A stretch of 64,000 bases of DNA from an uncultured Alphaproteobacteria bacterium (GCA_934216505.1 CAKQBW010000003.1:1-64000); one strand, 5' to 3'. Shown: positions 50,827 to 59,752, numbered from the stretch's first letter. Numbers and translations are program-made. The notes: generated by a model not told the origin, from the letters alone.

Positions 50827-51006
50827 ATGCTTTCATTTATTATCACCCATTTTGAAGACTTTATCACCGCTTTGACTTCCATGGTCACAGGAGCCAGTAT
50901 CTTAACAGCCCTCACCCCCACGCAAAAAGATGATAATGTTGTCAATAAAATTAAAAAAGTACTCAACTTGTGCGCTTTGAATGTCGCCAATGCCAAAGCC
51001 GCCTAA
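50827..51006 (+). CDS. Small phage lysis-region protein of 59 residues
   Basis: The ATG at 50827 (AGGAG six bases upstream) begins a 59-residue protein ending at TAA 51004-51006. It starts MLSFIITHFEDFITALTSM, has ASILTALTPTQKDDNVVNKIKKVLNLCALN in the middle and ends ANAKAA. The TALTPTxxDDxxVxKIxKV pattern is familiar from small proteins in many phage lysis regions. The hydrophobic N-terminal stretch suits a membrane-associated or holin-like role. Confidence 0.62.
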   Translation: MLSFIITHFEDFITALTSMVTGASILTALTPTQKDDNVVNKIKKVLNLCALNVANAKAA

Positions 51007-51040
51007 AAAAGGGGGAAAAACTTTCCCCCTGCTTTCTTTT
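51007..51040. terminator. Terminator between the virion cassette and the pilus operon
   Basis: GGGGGAAA (51011-51018) pairs with TTTCCCCC (51022-51029) with a three-base loop, then a TGCTTTCTTTT tail. It ends the virion operon and also lies at the end of pilR on the other strand. Confidence 0.82.
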
Positions 51041-52157
51041 AGGCCCCCAAGCCCATGCCTTGCACCATTTGGTCTTGCATGACGAAGGTCCCCCAGACAA
51101 CCCAACCAATCACGGCTGAAATCATCAAAATCGCTATTGCATTTAAAATTTCTGCTTGCTTTGAAATCGTCCGAACAGATTCTTCCAACCATGAATTCGC
51201 CAGATTTTCCAACGCTTCAGGAAAGGTATCTAATTCAGAATAAATCCGTAAGTCCCCCACGACTTCTTCATCAGGAAAACCCAACTTGGTGTGATACAGA
51301 GCCTCCCCCAAGTTATCCCCGTTATTGATAAACAGCAACGCCCGATTCAACCGGTATTTTAAATATGGGGTAGTTTCATCGCTGATTAAAGAACGCACCG
51401 CTTTAGACACAGGCATCCCCGCCCGCACCAAAGCCGACAATGCCAACAACCAACTGACCCCAATAAAGCCCCGATAAATGGACCACGGGGGATACTTATC
51501 AAATGTCGCCCGCCCTGCCCCTTTCCAATAGGGAAAAGTAATCATCACGCAGAGCACGATAACGGGGATAATAGAAAACAACAAAATCGGGTGTTGATCC
51601 ACAAAGATAGATAAATCCACCAAAGAAGCTGCCACGCCTTTCCATTGTAAGTTTGGCACCGCATCTACCATAGGGGGCACCATGAATTTTGCTACCCCCC
51701 AAATCAACAAAGCCACCATACACATCAAAAACAACGGGTAAGCCACCGCCCCCCAAACCAATTGACGCATTTTATTCATGCCTTCCACCACACGTACCGT
51801 ATGTTGTAAAGCCAATTCCAAGTTCGCCACATCCCCCACAGACAGCAATAATAATTCTGTGGAAGGGGCCCAACCCCGCAACGCTTCCGCAAAAGTTTGA
51901 CCGTTTCGGATTTGGGTCATCCAACTGGCCACCGCCATCGCCATACTTTCGGTGGGACTTTTGCCGTCTTTTGAAGCGATCTGATACAACCGTTCCAAAG
52001 CGTCCATCAAAGAAAATCGGTTCTTTAACAAAGACGCCAATTTCCGATACATTTCCAATCGGTCTTCCGCATGCAACCGCACCATAAAGCGGGCATACAT
52101 CAAATTCAATGTATCCATAATTCCATCGTTTAATTTTATTTCATTTTTTTTATCCAT
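51039..52157 (-). CDS. pilR: Type IVb pilus inner-membrane platform protein PilR (GspF family)
   Basis: The 372-residue protein has two T2SS-F domains (about 15-140 and 210-335) and three membrane helices (about 142-165, 190-215 and 350-370). The repeats contain RNGQTFAEALRGWAPSTELLLLSVGD and NNGDNLGEALYHTKLGFPDEEVVGDLRIYSE, which match R64 PilR-type platforms. It anchors the ATPase PilQ at the inner membrane. It is the last pilus gene of the operon, with no pilin gene after it; its stop lies within 35 bases of the phage lysis gene. Confidence 0.9.
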   Translation of the reverse strand: MDKKNEIKLNDGIMDTLNLMYARFMVRLHAEDRLEMYRKLASLLKNRFSLMDALERLYQIASKDGKSPTESMAMAVASWMTQIRNGQTFAEALRGWAPSTELLLLSVGDVANLELALQHTVRVVEGMNKMRQLVWGAVAYPLFLMCMVALLIWGVAKFMVPPMVDAVPNLQWKGVAASLVDLSIFVDQHPILLFSIIPVIVLCVMITFPYWKGAGRATFDKYPPWSIYRGFIGVSWLLALSALVRAGMPVSKAVRSLISDETTPYLKYRLNRALLFINNGDNLGEALYHTKLGFPDEEVVGDLRIYSELDTFPEALENLANSWLEESVRTISKQAEILNAIAILMISAVIGWVVWGTFVMQDQMVQGMGLGA

Positions 52158-52174
52158 GGTCTTTTATCCTCAGG

Positions 52175-54145
52175 TTATATCAAGTTAGGTTGATTCAATA
52201 AACCACACCACCGTTCTACTTCTTCTATATCAAATTCCCCTTTTAACATGTGTTCAATGGCGGCTTCTTTCAATGTACGACCGTGCAAATCTGTAATCCA
52301 ATAATTTAACGCCTTTTGGGATTCCCCCCTTAACATCAAATCCAAAAAAGTGGTATCAGGCAGAATAAATTCCGCCACCGCTGACCGACCACTCACTCCG
52401 TGAAAATCACATTCCTCACACCCAGGACCCCGCAAATAGCATTGTTCCAAAGCAATATCCCCATAGGCTTCACGCAACCGTTGGACAGAGGGGTGATTTA
52501 AACACTCTGTTGCCTTTAAACGGCAATGCGGACACACCCGTGAAAGCAACCGTTGCGCCAACATACCCCGCATAATAGAGGGATCCTGTAATTTAAAATC
52601 TTCCACCCCAATATCTTTAAGCCGCAGCAACACCGCCGATGCAGTATTGGCGTGAATCGTGGACCACACATTGTGTCCCGAAAGGGCCCCCCGAAAGGCC
52701 AAGTCCGCCGCTGACAAAGTCCGAATTTCCCCAATCATCAACGAATCAGGGTCCGACCGCAACGCCGCCGACAGGGCTTTCGTAAATTCACGGTCCTTGG
52801 CTTCTTCCACCCCAGCGTTTGTCACAGGCATCTGACGGGCCCCAGGAATCGGATATTCGGGCGGGTCTTCCACCGTAATCAAGTTCGTTTCATAGTTGCG
52901 TTCTTTCAACATGGCAATCATGTTGCGTTGCAAGGTGGTGGATTTGCCTGAACCTGTCGGTCCAGATACCATCACAATGCCTGTGGGTAAAGAGCGCAGG
53001 TACCGAAACTGATCAATTTCAAATTGCCCAAAGCCCAAACTTTCAAGTGCTTTGTCCCCCACCGCCGCATTATCATCGGCGTACAGCAAACGAATCACCA
53101 CATAACGTGTTCCAAAGGCGATGGGGTTAAATTGCAACCGCAACCCCAAAACAGACTTTGGCAACACCAAGCGGCCCCCTGAGCCCCGTAAAGGTGTGCG
53201 ACCTAATTTTTGAGCCGCCTGATATTCATTTTGCGCATAGTTGGAATCCGAAATATCCGCTGAAGCAAAGGCCGCCCGAACAAAACTTTCGCCCCATTCT
53301 TTGTTATATTCCATTTCCGTTTGCATCAACCCATTCACACGAAACATCACTGTCGTATGGTCCGCCACCACAATATGCACATCGGACACCCGATTCATGG
53401 CGGCCCGAGAAATAACGGTGACAAAGTCCCGTTGCATACGGGTTTGCTTTTGGGATTCTTCTGTACTAATGACCTCAGACGCTGAATGCACTTGTTCGGC
53501 ATAATTATAAATGGCCGATAATTCCGCCACCGATACATACTCTGCCTGCCCAATCTGCAACCGCCTTTTTTTGGCCAAGTATTCAAAGCCCAACACCCGT
53601 CCATCAAAGCGATTTTCCGATACCACAAAAAACCGCCCATTGGAAAACAAAGCCAACAATTTGCGTGTTTCATCATTGACAGGGAAAGCCCCCGTCAGGG
53701 AAGTCATACATTCATTTCCATTATCGTACAGGTCTTTTAAAAAGTGAATAGAACTGTGGTCATTGGGGTCCATCTGGGATTCAGTGGTTGTCTGAGGTTG
53801 CGTAAAAGCCGATGGGTCTTCTTCCACTGTCAGTTTTGTTTCAGGGGTAATTTCTTCGGGCACAACCGCTGGCTTTTGTTCCACAGGTGGGGGCGTATTT
53901 TCATATTCTTTCAGGGTATCCAAAGTTTCAGATAATTTTTTTTGAGGTGCCAAAATATCACTGGCTTGGGCCGTATCCGCCTCAGGCGTTGGCGTAGGAA
54001 CAGCCCCCCGCTCCTGTGCCAATTCTGCCTTCTCCTCTGATGGTAAAATGGGTGGCTGAATCGGTGGATTGACCCCGTTCAATTCCTCTGTTTGAGAAAT
54101 TGAGTCCGTTTTTTGCGTCAAACCAACCTTATTTTGCTCATCCAT
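52175..54145 (-). CDS. pilQ: Type IVb pilus assembly ATPase PilQ (GspE family)
   Basis: The 656-residue protein has a disordered acidic N-terminal extension of about 130 residues rich in P, E and T. A central domain and a GspE ATPase domain follow: Walker A VSGPTGSGKST near residue 395, the Asp box DRVSDVHI region near 250, Walker B EDPPEYPIPG near 430, and SALRSDPDSLMIGEIRTL near 465. A zinc site CPHC/CYLRGPGCEEC lies near 538-580. It powers pilus extension. It starts just after pilP and before pilR. The long N-terminal extension is unusual for PilQ. Confidence 0.9.
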   Translation of the reverse strand: MDEQNKVGLTQKTDSISQTEELNGVNPPIQPPILPSEEKAELAQERGAVPTPTPEADTAQASDILAPQKKLSETLDTLKEYENTPPPVEQKPAVVPEEITPETKLTVEEDPSAFTQPQTTTESQMDPNDHSSIHFLKDLYDNGNECMTSLTGAFPVNDETRKLLALFSNGRFFVVSENRFDGRVLGFEYLAKKRRLQIGQAEYVSVAELSAIYNYAEQVHSASEVISTEESQKQTRMQRDFVTVISRAAMNRVSDVHIVVADHTTVMFRVNGLMQTEMEYNKEWGESFVRAAFASADISDSNYAQNEYQAAQKLGRTPLRGSGGRLVLPKSVLGLRLQFNPIAFGTRYVVIRLLYADDNAAVGDKALESLGFGQFEIDQFRYLRSLPTGIVMVSGPTGSGKSTTLQRNMIAMLKERNYETNLITVEDPPEYPIPGARQMPVTNAGVEEAKDREFTKALSAALRSDPDSLMIGEIRTLSAADLAFRGALSGHNVWSTIHANTASAVLLRLKDIGVEDFKLQDPSIMRGMLAQRLLSRVCPHCRLKATECLNHPSVQRLREAYGDIALEQCYLRGPGCEECDFHGVSGRSAVAEFILPDTTFLDLMLRGESQKALNYWITDLHGRTLKEAAIEHMLKGEFDIEEVERWCGLLNQPNLI

Positions 54146-54158
54146 TTTCCCGTCCGTT

Positions 54159-55070
54159 TTATTCCTCAGTAATAAACTTGATCACATACTCCGCATTATC
54201 ACGCAAAATAACCACACTGTCTGGGGTAATGCCTGTCACCACTTCCCCTGACAAGTTATCCCCAATACGCACCGTTGAAATCACATTATCCGTCAAGTTC
54301 TTTACCTTGGCCACCAAATGTCCCCGTGTCCCTTTAACATTCAACAAACTGTATTGGTCATGTTGCGCAATCGGGGCCACATCTTCTTCAGGAAGAGGCG
54401 GGACAAGAGGATTATTTTTGTTGGCTTCTGCTTCGGCTTGCGCCTGTTCTAACTGTTTGCGCAAAGCCTCATTTTGGGCCTTTTGGTTTTGTAAAGCCTC
54501 AGATTCAAGACGAGCTTTATCGGCTTCCTGACGCACTTTTTCGGCTTCCTGCCACCATTGAATACGGGTCCGCACCAACTCTTCCCGTTTGGCAATTTCA
54601 TCTAAACGATCTTTGCGGTATTGCGCCCGTGCATTTTCCAATGCATTCGTTGCTTCTTGTTTTTTCAACTGCAACGCCAAAAATGCATTGTCCCGTTCCA
54701 ATTCGGCCATTTCTTGGAACACATCTGTGGTCAAACGCCCCAACAATTGTTCGCTGGGCGCATCATGAATGGAAACAGATTCACCCATCGGCTGCGGGCC
54801 CGTCATTGTCGTTTCTGAAATGCCTGGGATAGCCGTAAATTCCAAATCCCCCAAAGAAGAACGAGGTGAAAAATCAACCGGCTTTTTATCCGCCAAGCCC
54901 AAATCATTTAAATCCGTTAAAGAATTTAAATCATCTTCAGGGGCTTTTTGTTCGTCCGTTAAGTTGGATTTTGAGCCTAAAGCCTCGTCCATTTGAACTT
55001 CTTGCGCCAAAGCAGGAAGAGCCAAGAAAGAGACCGTAAAAAGTGTTTGAAATAAAATTTTATTTTGCAT
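54159..55070 (-). CDS. pilP: Type IVb pilus biogenesis protein PilP
   Basis: The 303-residue protein has a signal peptide (KILFQTLFTVSFLALPALAQ), an acidic linker, a long helical coiled coil of about residues 115-205 rich in Q, E and A, and a C-terminal beta domain with LLNVKGTRGHLVAKV and GVTPDSVVIL-like residues, as in the PilP family. PilP proteins link inner-membrane components to the secretin. The ATG at 55070 is chosen over an upstream one as the signal peptide starts there. It overlaps the 3' end of pilO by 11 bases. Confidence 0.82.
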   Translation of the reverse strand: MQNKILFQTLFTVSFLALPALAQEVQMDEALGSKSNLTDEQKAPEDDLNSLTDLNDLGLADKKPVDFSPRSSLGDLEFTAIPGISETTMTGPQPMGESVSIHDAPSEQLLGRLTTDVFQEMAELERDNAFLALQLKKQEATNALENARAQYRKDRLDEIAKREELVRTRIQWWQEAEKVRQEADKARLESEALQNQKAQNEALRKQLEQAQAEAEANKNNPLVPPLPEEDVAPIAQHDQYSLLNVKGTRGHLVAKVKNLTDNVISTVRIGDNLSGEVVTGITPDSVVILRDNAEYVIKFITEE

Positions 55071-56406
55071 AGATTCTTCCCTCATATTTCCATTTGTTAG
55101 TCGCTTCGCCAGACGGCGTATATTCCAGTTTTAATAATTCTAAACCAGAAAACTTTTTAAAAAAGTCCAACCATACTTTGGGAAAATAAGGCGAGACTAT
55201 TGTAAATGAATAATAAGTATAGGCCTTTTGATTCGCCGGTCTGGACCCATCGGGCCGATTAGGGGGATCATACAGCGTTTGCCGTGAGTATTGGATATTA
55301 CTTTCCAAACCTGTGGCTTTTTGAATTTCCTTTAAATCTTCCCCGATTAAATCCGCCGAAAGTGTGGGTTGAGAAGGCACCAAAGGAATCTTGGTAAAGG
55401 GCATATTGCCTGTGGCACTCGTCCCTGATGCATCAATGTCAATATTAAAATTCATCAACTGATATTGGCCAATCCCAAATTTAATCCATGGCAACCGCCC
55501 CACTTTTTCATCGGCCAATCGCCATGAAGTGGAAATCCCCTTAGGGGTACAGGTAATCGTTCCCATGGACCACCCTGGGAACAAAATCGCCCGCACCTGA
55601 TAGGTATCATACCAACATTGATTCATAAACACCGCCATATCGGGCACTTTTTCCCAAGGCTTAGGCTTTTCTGGTTCAGGACGGACAGGCGCCAAAACTT
55701 GAGGTCGTTCAATTTCTGGACGGGTAAAACCTGAAGTAAAAATATCCTTCCACACCCCCACCAACAAATAAATAACATAGACCACCGCCGCCAAAATCAA
55801 TAAGGCGATTACCAACAAAAATTTGGTGCGACGAACGGCATTTAACTCCTTTAATCGGACACGGCGCACATTTTGAATCAACTTGACCAAATCTTGTTGT
55901 TCTGTTCCCGTGATATTCCATTCTTTGGGAACAATTTTTAAATCCCAATCAGGCACCGCCATCATGGCCGCATAAGCCCGTTGCGCTTCGGCTTCGTTGG
56001 TAAAAACCACATCTTCTTCGGCCAAAATTAAATCGTTTCTGATGGCAACCAACCACCACCCTGCCTCTATTTTAAAGACAGCACACACAGAACTGCGATT
56101 GGACAAAGCCGACGCCACCGAGGCCGCCAAAGACGGCATGCCTTCTTTATGCCCCCACTCCGTCCGACCAATACCATATTGTGGCGTTGTAGCGGGACGC
56201 AAACAATAAATATCGGCCCCTAATTCACTTTCGGCCGCCTCACGAATCTCCATGATAGGGTCGTCCAAATTCTGCAAAGGTTGCCACACCAACCCCACTG
56301 CATACTTTTGTCCCCCAACAGAAACAACCCCCACCGTGGGGGCTTTGATTTTCGCCCCCGCTTGGGTTGTTTCCAGTTCATCTATCAGATTCGTTTTATG
56401 CTCCAT
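55060..56406 (-). CDS. pilO: Type IVb pilus inner-membrane protein PilO2
   Basis: The 448-residue protein has a cytoplasmic N-terminal domain of about 200 residues (VGGQKYAVGLVWQPLQN, GADIYCLRP), a single membrane helix (FLLVIALLILAAVVYVIYLLVG near residue 205) and an extracytoplasmic C-terminal domain. It matches the PilO2 family of R64-like systems. It starts 13 bases after pilN's end and AAGGGA precedes the ATG. It links the cytoplasmic ATPase to the periplasmic parts. Confidence 0.85.
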   Translation of the reverse strand: MEHKTNLIDELETTQAGAKIKAPTVGVVSVGGQKYAVGLVWQPLQNLDDPIMEIREAAESELGADIYCLRPATTPQYGIGRTEWGHKEGMPSLAASVASALSNRSSVCAVFKIEAGWWLVAIRNDLILAEEDVVFTNEAEAQRAYAAMMAVPDWDLKIVPKEWNITGTEQQDLVKLIQNVRRVRLKELNAVRRTKFLLVIALLILAAVVYVIYLLVGVWKDIFTSGFTRPEIERPQVLAPVRPEPEKPKPWEKVPDMAVFMNQCWYDTYQVRAILFPGWSMGTITCTPKGISTSWRLADEKVGRLPWIKFGIGQYQLMNFNIDIDASGTSATGNMPFTKIPLVPSQPTLSADLIGEDLKEIQKATGLESNIQYSRQTLYDPPNRPDGSRPANQKAYTYYSFTIVSPYFPKVWLDFFKKFSGLELLKLEYTPSGEATNKWKYEGRIYAK

Positions 56407-56418
56407 ACAACTTTCCCT

Positions 56419-58068
56419 TTATATGTTCCGCATTAAAGCCTCAGGCGACAAAGGAGATTGCAAAACCTCAGGTGTCATCGTAATCACCAACACATTGCGA
56501 CTTGTTGCGTCAATGGCACTGCCCCCCAACAGGCCCATCTTCGCCCGGCCAATCCCCGACGTATTGGTGGATTCGCTTAAATCTTCAAAGCCACTCAGCA
56601 CCAAAGTTTGGCCCGAACGCATCGCAATTTCTTGGACAAAGCCACGCATCTTCATGGTCGGTAATTGTAGTTTTGTTGTTTCTGTTTCCGCATCAGTGGA
56701 AGAACTACTGCTTGTTCCCGTTTCTGTCCCCGTCTCTGTGTTCTCAGAATTGCTACTGCCTGCGGAACTGGACACAATATTTTGTGTCTCCATATCCACC
56801 AAATCTGTAATGGACAGGTTAAACAAGACAATCAACCGTCCTTGATCCAAAATACGGGGCAAAATTTCCATCGTAAAACCATAGTTCAACGTATCCACCG
56901 AATAATCCGTATCCGTTGTTCTGTCTTCCCCTGACCCCGAAGAACTCACCGTGATTTCTTTCAAGTAGTTTCTAGAAGTTGAAATTTGCACAGGCGCCAC
57001 TTTATTGTTCAAAGTTGTAACCGATGAACTGGTCAAAAGGGCCGTTTTACCTTGTGTAGAAAGGGCTTGGATAACCGCTTTGGATTTTTGGAACTTTTTG
57101 GGTTTCAACAAAGTCATCGCCAAACTGCCCGTTCCGCTGGTGCCGCCCTCAGCAATCTTGGCCGCCCCTCCAAGTGTTAAATCCTGTACCCAACTGGAAT
57201 TAAACGCCGCCGCAATATCCAACCCATAGTTATCAGAATTGTTCAAAGTGACCTGATAAATACGGACAGTAATCGCCACTTGACGGGACAATTTTTCGTT
57301 CCAATTCGCCACATAGCCCGCTACTTTACGAATAATATAAGGGCTGGCCGTTACGGTAATCGTTCCCGCCACTTTGGAAAAAGACAATTTGCCTTTATCG
57401 CCCACGACTTGTTTGACCCCTTCTTCAATGCCTTCCCAAACTTTTAAATCCGTACTGACCGACAAGTTAGAGTTTGCGTTCCCACCGCCCCCATTGTCGC
57501 CCATGGTCGCCCCCGTCATAGACGCCGACAAAGTCGTATCTGTGGGCAAGGCATAAATGGTAAAGACCCGTGTTTCTTGGGTAAAGAAAGTAATAATCCC
57601 ATCCTTATACCGCCAATATACATTAAACCGATTGGACAGGTAATTCAATAAACCACTCAACGCCCCTGAATACTTGACGGGGACGGTATTTTCGGGCACA
57701 GCATTTTCCGCCTTTAAATCATCCAAACGAATGGTGATTCCCGTCATATCAGAAATTTCCTGTAAGATATTGGGTAAAGTCGTTTGGTCCGAAATAGCCA
57801 CCGTAATGCCATCTTCTTTTTCCACCCAACTGGGCAAAGGATCCCCTTCAGCAATCTTGGTGCTTTGCGTCCCTAACCAAATATCGTTTTGCATACGCAC
57901 TGTATCCACGGGTTCAGGTAAATCAGGAATTTGAGAGGCTTCCAGATATTCTTCTGTTCGGGCCAAAGTTGTTTCAATACGTTTATCTACCTCCACAACA
58001 TGCTCATTACATGCCGCCAAGGTAAAACACCCCATCAACAAGGCCAATGTGAATTTTTTAATGTGCAT
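56419..58068 (-). CDS. pilN: Outer-membrane secretin lipoprotein PilN
   Basis: The 549-residue lipoprotein has a lipobox FTLAAC near residue 18. An N-terminal extracytoplasmic part is followed by a secretin C-terminal beta-barrel domain with conserved glycines and Q-rich motifs (RSGQTLVLSGFEDL near 505). A low-complexity serine and threonine linker lies near residue 460. It forms the pore through which the pilus exits. The ATG at 58068 has AGGAGG upstream; an in-frame upstream start is rejected. It overlaps the TcpQ-domain gene by 11 bases. Confidence 0.87.
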   Translation of the reverse strand: MHIKKFTLALLMGCFTLAACNEHVVEVDKRIETTLARTEEYLEASQIPDLPEPVDTVRMQNDIWLGTQSTKIAEGDPLPSWVEKEDGITVAISDQTTLPNILQEISDMTGITIRLDDLKAENAVPENTVPVKYSGALSGLLNYLSNRFNVYWRYKDGIITFFTQETRVFTIYALPTDTTLSASMTGATMGDNGGGGNANSNLSVSTDLKVWEGIEEGVKQVVGDKGKLSFSKVAGTITVTASPYIIRKVAGYVANWNEKLSRQVAITVRIYQVTLNNSDNYGLDIAAAFNSSWVQDLTLGGAAKIAEGGTSGTGSLAMTLLKPKKFQKSKAVIQALSTQGKTALLTSSSVTTLNNKVAPVQISTSRNYLKEITVSSSGSGEDRTTDTDYSVDTLNYGFTMEILPRILDQGRLIVLFNLSITDLVDMETQNIVSSSAGSSNSENTETGTETGTSSSSSTDAETETTKLQLPTMKMRGFVQEIAMRSGQTLVLSGFEDLSESTNTSGIGRAKMGLLGGSAIDATSRNVLVITMTPEVLQSPLSPEALMRNI

Positions 58069-58726
58069 TCTCGTCCTCCTGTACGCTGATGACCAAAACT
58101 TTATTCCCCTTATAAAAAGTCCCAATAGGCGCAGGAACAGCCCGTGCAAAAGTCCGAATAATCGCACTGGATACTTCGGTAAAGGTTCCACGAAAAACAA
58201 CCCCCGCTTCCAAAGTATAATCCCTGTCCAACTTCCAAATCAAAGTCCAACCCGACACTTCTGACCATTGAGCCAAAAGGGACTTTAATGTTTCCCCCCG
58301 GGCGGCTTCCCAATCATGTACCGCATCCCCATAGGCCAACTTTTCATTCAAATCATGGGTGACCCACAAATGGCCATCTTTTCCCTTTAATTGAGTGGCA
58401 ATACGGCGGTTGCGTTCGTTGGCTTTCGCCTGAACACTCATCTGACGAGTTACCTTAATCGTCTTATTATTTTGCCCCTCATTTGGCACCGCATATCCCA
58501 AAGGTTGATAGGACGTCTTTACCACCGCAGGTTCCACTTGAATCTGACCACTGACACAATCTGTGCAATCTGCCCCCACAAACAAATCGTCCGAAGAATA
58601 AAGCATATCGCATTGAGCATTACCCGCCGAACAATCTACATATTGATTGGCTTGGGCCTGTCCCTGTGTCGGTATCAAAGCCAACGCCCCCACTAACAAA
58701 ACAACTTTTTTCATATTTTTGCTCAT
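58058..58726 (-). CDS. TcpQ-domain type IVb pilus periplasmic protein (PilL-like)
   Basis: The 222-residue protein has a signal peptide (KKVVLLVGALALIPTQGQAQ) and an unrelated N-terminal part with four cysteines (CSAGNAQC, CTDC). The C-terminal part ETLKSLLAQWSEVSGWTLIWKLDRDY, with AGVVFRGTF, matches the TcpQ/PilL C-terminal domain, which supports the secretin. The stop overlaps pilN. GGGAG precedes the ATG at 58726. It is between the OmpA-like protein and pilN. Confidence 0.85.
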   Translation of the reverse strand: MSKNMKKVVLLVGALALIPTQGQAQANQYVDCSAGNAQCDMLYSSDDLFVGADCTDCVSGQIQVEPAVVKTSYQPLGYAVPNEGQNNKTIKVTRQMSVQAKANERNRRIATQLKGKDGHLWVTHDLNEKLAYGDAVHDWEAARGETLKSLLAQWSEVSGWTLIWKLDRDYTLEAGVVFRGTFTEVSSAIIRTFARAVPAPIGTFYKGNKVLVISVQEDENAH

Positions 58727-58785
58727 GTTTTACTCCCTGTTTAGTTCAAACATACACTGTTTTTTTTGAGAATACAAGTATTTTT

Positions 58786-59643
58786 TTACCAGCGCAATGT
58801 TTTTTGTTTTTTCCTTTCATGTTTTACCATTTCATTGGGGATAATTTCCGTTTGCGTATATCCCAACAAAACCGTATTCACCTCACGCTCTGTCTTAAAG
58901 ATGCGAATTTGATGACGCGACACCCCTTGTTCCAAAATAATTTGAATCAACAAGCCCACCCGCTTACTTTGTAAAGGCCAATCTTCCGAACTTGCCCGAA
59001 TATCCAAACGATAGCGCGGGTCCTTTAACACCTTTAAAGCAAACGCTTTCACCCACTTTAACGAGTGCGCCGAAAAAGACGCTTGATTCGGGTAAAAACG
59101 AATGCGGACCTCACGGGGAATCGCCCCTTTGATTTCTGAGCCCGATTGCATCGCCTGCAAAACTTCATCTGCTTTTGTGGATTGTTGAATATAGGGGGTA
59201 TAGGGGGGGATATCCTCTTCCTCAATCACCATCGGTTGAGGCAACTCGGGCAACGGCGTCAGGAGGGCCTTTTGTATATTCACGATATTTTTAGGAGTCG
59301 GCGTAAAAACCTTGGTTGTCGTTGAAGGGGACGCCTTCGGGGTCGGGGGTGCCATCTGATCCACCGTTAAAGCATTCTTACCAAAAATTTCGGCGACAAT
59401 ATCCACTCCTTCGGGAATCTTTTGGACAGGCGTTTCCTGTTTTTGTAGAGGAATTTCAACCGACATCGGGTCCGCAGGTAAAGTAAAAGTTGGTGTTAAA
59501 AAATCGTCCTGAAGCGTCGCCACCGAAAGTGCATTCACAGCGGTCGGTCCTTTTTCATCGGATGCCAAATCCACCGCTTTCCCAGTCAATGGAAAAAGCA
59601 AAACTGACAAAAATACCCAACTGATTTGTCCCCAAACGGTCAT
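58786..59643 (-). CDS. Secreted proline-rich protein with an OmpA-like C-terminal domain
   Basis: The 285-residue protein has a signal peptide (ISWVFLSVLLFPLTGKA), a long disordered P/T-rich linker (to about 175) and a C-terminal domain with VRIRFYPNQASFSAHSLKWV and LDIRASSEDWPLQSKRV, and an ending of the type found in OmpA-like peptidoglycan-binding domains. The usual D and R contacts are only partly visible, so peptidoglycan binding is an inference. It heads the pilus operon and may anchor the secretin to the wall. The start ATG 59643 has AGGGG upstream. Confidence 0.72.
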   Translation of the reverse strand: MTVWGQISWVFLSVLLFPLTGKAVDLASDEKGPTAVNALSVATLQDDFLTPTFTLPADPMSVEIPLQKQETPVQKIPEGVDIVAEIFGKNALTVDQMAPPTPKASPSTTTKVFTPTPKNIVNIQKALLTPLPELPQPMVIEEEDIPPYTPYIQQSTKADEVLQAMQSGSEIKGAIPREVRIRFYPNQASFSAHSLKWVKAFALKVLKDPRYRLDIRASSEDWPLQSKRVGLLIQIILEQGVSRHQIRIFKTEREVNTVLLGYTQTEIIPNEMVKHERKKQKTLRW

Positions 59644-59674
59644 TTTTCCCCTAAAAATTTGTTTAAACACTCCT

Positions 59675-59703
59675 ACTCTAAAATATAAATTATTGATTGT
59701 CAA
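59675..59703 (-). promoter_or_regulatory. Promoter of the pilus operon
   Basis: Minus strand: TTGACA (59698-59703), 17-base spacer, TAGAGT (59675-59680), about 30 bases before the first ATG. Confidence 0.75.
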
Positions 59704-59723
59704 GTATAAAATGAAAGGAAAAT

Positions 59724-59752
59724 TTGCCTTTTTTTAAATTTTAAGGTAAAAT
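59724..59752 (+). promoter_or_regulatory. Promoter of rarA, predicting a leaderless mRNA
   Basis: TTGCCT (59724-59729), 17-base spacer, TAAAAT (59747-59752), then seven bases to the ATG at 59760. No Shine-Dalgarno sequence is close enough to act. Confidence 0.55.

Noticed and set aside
40387..51006. Complete inducible prophage
   Set aside because: No integrase, att duplication, replication or fibre genes within the window; the evidence supports only a virion and lysis module.
51007..51040. Attachment site at the pilus-phage junction
   Set aside because: Only a terminator hairpin is visible; no matching repeat was found near 40.3-41.2 kb.
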